64,000 nucleotides of DNA, from NCBI GenBank assembly GCA_039636775.1, contig CP143429.1:124001-188000 (forward strand), read 5' to 3'. The notes beneath the pieces are model-generated. The model was not told the DNA's origin and made no database searches. It saw only the letters and a list, made by a program, of their open reading frames with translations. The translations under genes were made by a program, and so were the position numbers. Each line of letters starts with the position of its first letter. Position 1 is the stretch's first letter. The DNA is from Micrococcaceae bacterium Sec5.8 (GTDB lineage: Bacteria; Actinomycetota; Actinomycetes; Actinomycetales; Micrococcaceae). Below are positions 61,943 through 64,000 of this stretch, one piece after another.

Positions 61943-64000
61943 ATGCCTAGAACCCGCACGGTGCCCGGCACGTCAACGGTGATTACGAGGATCTTGCTCC
62001 AGGTGGTGGCCCAGCAGGTCGGTGCCGAGGGCGTTGACCGTGTCCTGGAGCGGGCGGGACTCCGGGATCAGGAGCAGCAGCTGGGAAGTGTCGGGGGACG
62101 AATTCCCTACCCCGACAAGCTGCGCCTGTTCCAGTGCGCTGCAGACGAGCTGGCCGATCCACGGATCGGGCTCCGCCTGGGCCCGGTCCTCCTCCGGGAT
62201 CCGGCGATCGAGCCCTGGCGAAGGCTGGGCAGGTCAACTGGATCCCCCGCAGCCGCCTTCCGCGGGATCTCCCGGATTGCCACCCACTTTGATTCTGCCA
62301 GCGTGTTCAGCTGCGACTGGGCGGCGGAATATTCGGCATCTTTCACCTGGAAAGTGCTCCCGCCTTTCAAGCCCAATCGGATCGACTGCGACTACAACGT
62401 CGGCTTCCTCGCCCAAATGACGGTGCTCTTTGGGCTGCCGCCGGCACGCGTGGAGCATGCGGGCAGCTGCCAGCTCAGCGGCGCCCCGGAATGCGTCTAC
62501 TACGTGACATGGACTGCCGGGCCCCTCAAGCGCCTGCGCCTCCTCGCCGGCAGGCTCAAGCGGGGGAGAAGGGCGGTTGACCGGCGCCTGACTGCCAAGC
62601 GCCGGTTACGCACGCTGGAGGGGGCAGCGTCGGATCTTGTCAGCAGCGCACCTTTGGAAGAGGTGCTCGACCGGGTTTTGGCGCGCGCGGACAGCGCCGT
62701 TCACGCGCCAGGACATCTGCTGGCCGTTCGTCTCCCGGGGGGAGGCCGCCATGTGCGAGTCCGCGGGATGGGCGACGTCCTGGCGGCGGAGCTCGACGAG
62801 GAGGGTGTTGTCCTGGCAACGGACACTGGAGGGCTGGCGGGGCTGCCGGTTTTGGGCGTTCCCATCGCTTCCGCGAGGCATTTCTACGGAGTTCTGGCGG
62901 CGGTTGCGCATGTCGGGCAGGAATTCTTCGCCGGGGATACGGAAGCTCTGGCAGCCTATGCGCGGCACGCAGCCATCAGTCTGGACATTGCCGGGATTGT
63001 TGCAGAGGCCCGGGAACACGGCGAAACGGCGCGTCTGTTACTCGACGTCTCACGTGCGTTGGCGCAGCACTCCACAGTGCAGGCATTGGCCGGCTCGATA
63101 GCCAACGCGGTGCCCGCTCTTTCAGGCGCCGACCGGTCAGCGATTGCCCTCTGGGACGGCGAAGATGGTCACCTCCGGATCGCTGGAATGAGCGGCTGGG
63201 AAGGCGATCTGGCGGACCAACTCGCCCAGTACCAGACCACAGCCCAGGACAGCCCTGAGCTTGCCGAGTTGCTCGCGGGTGGCATTCCGTTGCTGGTCGA
63301 CGGGAACAGTTCTGCCTGGGCCCGGAATATGCTGGCCGACTTCGCCGTCTCGGCCCTCGCGGCTGTTCCGATCATGGCAGGGGATCAGCTCGTCGGGATC
63401 GTTCTGGCCCACTGGGCTGACAGGCCGGCGCCGGTGAGCCTGGAAGGTGCCCTGACTGATCGTCTGAGCGGGCTGGCAGCTCTTGCCGCGGTGTCCCTGG
63501 AGAAGATCGGGCTACTGGAGGATGCGAGACGGCAAGGCCTCCATGACCCGTTGACGGGACTCCCCAACCGGGCGCTGCTGGAGGACCGCCTGGAAACGGC
63601 ACTGGCCCGGGGTGGTCCGCATGGACACCGGGTGGGGGTCCTCTTTTGCGACGTCAACCGTTTGAAGCGAATCAACGACAGCCTCGGACACGCCGCCGGT
63701 GACACTGTCCTCCGGCACGTCGCGGCCCAACTGCGAACGGCCGTGCGCGACAGCGACACGGTCGCCCGCTACAGCAGTGACGAGTTCGTCATCCTCCTGC
63801 CCAGCCTCCAGAATCCGTTGGAAGCCGACCAAGTGGCCGCCAGGGTCCGGACCAGTCTTACCGAGGCCGTCGAGGTTGAGGGCCGAAAAGTCTTCGTCGA
63901 CGTTGCCATCGGAACGAGTGTCAGCGGCGCCGCCCCGGGCGAGGTGACCGATACGCCGTCTGAATCAGCCCGCCGCCTCTTGGAAAAAGCGGATTTCGAG
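61943..64000 (+). CDS. Sensor protein with degenerate GGDEF domain (3' end outside window)
   Basis: The frame is open from ATG 61943 to the window end (686 residues). Residues about 12-190 resemble an AraC-type ligand-binding/V4R-like region (DRVLERAGL, DPRIGLRLG and a final CQLSGAPECVYYVTW). Two GAF-like stretches follow (about 215-345 and 365-520; SRALAQHSTVQAL, VSALAAVPIMAGDQLVG). The GGDEF domain starts at HDPLTGLPNRALLEDRL (about 535). Its signature is SSDEF (611-615), not GGDEF, but the I-site RDSD (602-605) is intact. It is under a c-di-GMP riboswitch. AAAGG precedes the ATG. An EAL domain could follow outside the window. Confidence 0.88.
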   Translation, partial: MPRTRTVPGTSTVITRILLQVVAQQVGAEGVDRVLERAGLRDQEQQLGSVGGRIPYPDKLRLFQCAADELADPRIGLRLGPVLLRDPAIEPWRRLGRSTGSPAAAFRGISRIATHFDSASVFSCDWAAEYSASFTWKVLPPFKPNRIDCDYNVGFLAQMTVLFGLPPARVEHAGSCQLSGAPECVYYVTWTAGPLKRLRLLAGRLKRGRRAVDRRLTAKRRLRTLEGAASDLVSSAPLEEVLDRVLARADSAVHAPGHLLAVRLPGGGRHVRVRGMGDVLAAELDEEGVVLATDTGGLAGLPVLGVPIASARHFYGVLAAVAHVGQEFFAGDTEALAAYARHAAISLDIAGIVAEAREHGETARLLLDVSRALAQHSTVQALAGSIANAVPALSGADRSAIALWDGEDGHLRIAGMSGWEGDLADQLAQYQTTAQDSPELAELLAGGIPLLVDGNSSAWARNMLADFAVSALAAVPIMAGDQLVGIVLAHWADRPAPVSLEGALTDRLSGLAALAAVSLEKIGLLEDARRQGLHDPLTGLPNRALLEDRLETALARGGPHGHRVGVLFCDVNRLKRINDSLGHAAGDTVLRHVAAQLRTAVRDSDTVARYSSDEFVILLPSLQNPLEADQVAARVRTSLTEAVEVEGRKVFVDVAIGTSVSGAAPGEVTDTPSESARRLLEKADFE

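Overview
The window is high-GC actinobacterial DNA. Lsr2, mycobacterial-type ClpC, DisA, the order folE-folP-folB-folK-DUF3180-PH-PH-DUF2520-panC followed by lysS-lsr2-clpC, and many leaderless -10 boxes directly before start codons point to Arthrobacter/Pseudarthrobacter or a close member of the Micrococcaceae. This placement comes from gene content and order, not from a database search. Most of the sequence looks chromosomal and vertically inherited.

Layout. 1-6.8 kb: folate synthesis (folE cut at the window start, folP, folB, folK), a DUF3180 membrane protein, two bacterial PH-domain proteins, a Rossmann/DUF2520 protein and panC, tightly packed. 7-10 kb: a DHA2 multidrug transporter, an alpha/beta hydrolase and thymidine kinase. 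10.1-15.4 kb: lysS, a small membrane protein, lsr2, clpC. 15.5-21 kb: an S9 peptidase, an arginine-pathway acetyltransferase, an orphan promoter/operator with a doubtful small ORF, and the PTS-type dihydroxyacetone kinase dhaKLM. 21.1-21.6 kb: a decayed serine hydrolase. 21.7-26.6 kb: mutY, a secreted/anchored protein, disA and prfC. 26.8-31.8 kb: a Ser/Thr kinase-GAF fusion, a PucR-type regulator and a divergent ferredoxin reductase/fatty-acid desaturase pair.

31.8-37.2 kb is the most disturbed part. It holds a palindromic IS-end-like element, remnants of an MFS transporter, of an Fpg/Nei glycosylase and of a TPR protein, and intact genes for an LGFP-repeat polysaccharide deacetylase, GrpB and a VOC protein. 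37.2-41.9 kb is a copper module: methyltransferase, CopB-type ATPase with a CsoR-like operator, multicopper oxidase and SHOCT protein. 41.9-44.5 kb: radA and a FUSC-like permease. 44.7-50.5 kb: phosphate uptake (pstSCAB, then pit with a PhoU-like DUF47 partner). 50.6 kb carries a strongly structured, unassigned RNA-like element. 51.7 kb: tRNA-Lys(TTT). 52-60 kb: a MarR regulator, a GGDEF cyclase, a PolX-like PHP protein, a lactonase, a HemK-like methyltransferase, stress-type small proteins, dodecin and a GDSL hydrolase.

The right end (60.3-64 kb) is the most interesting regulatory region. TerC is preceded by a probable yybP-ykoY (Mn2+) riboswitch. Divergently, a clear GEMM-I (cyclic di-GMP) riboswitch precedes a large gene that is open to the window end. 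That protein joins an N-terminal AraC-type/V4R-like sensory region, GAF-like modules and a GGDEF domain whose signature is SSDEF while its RxxD inhibitory site is intact. This suggests a c-di-GMP-regulated c-di-GMP-signalling protein, possibly a receptor rather than a synthase.
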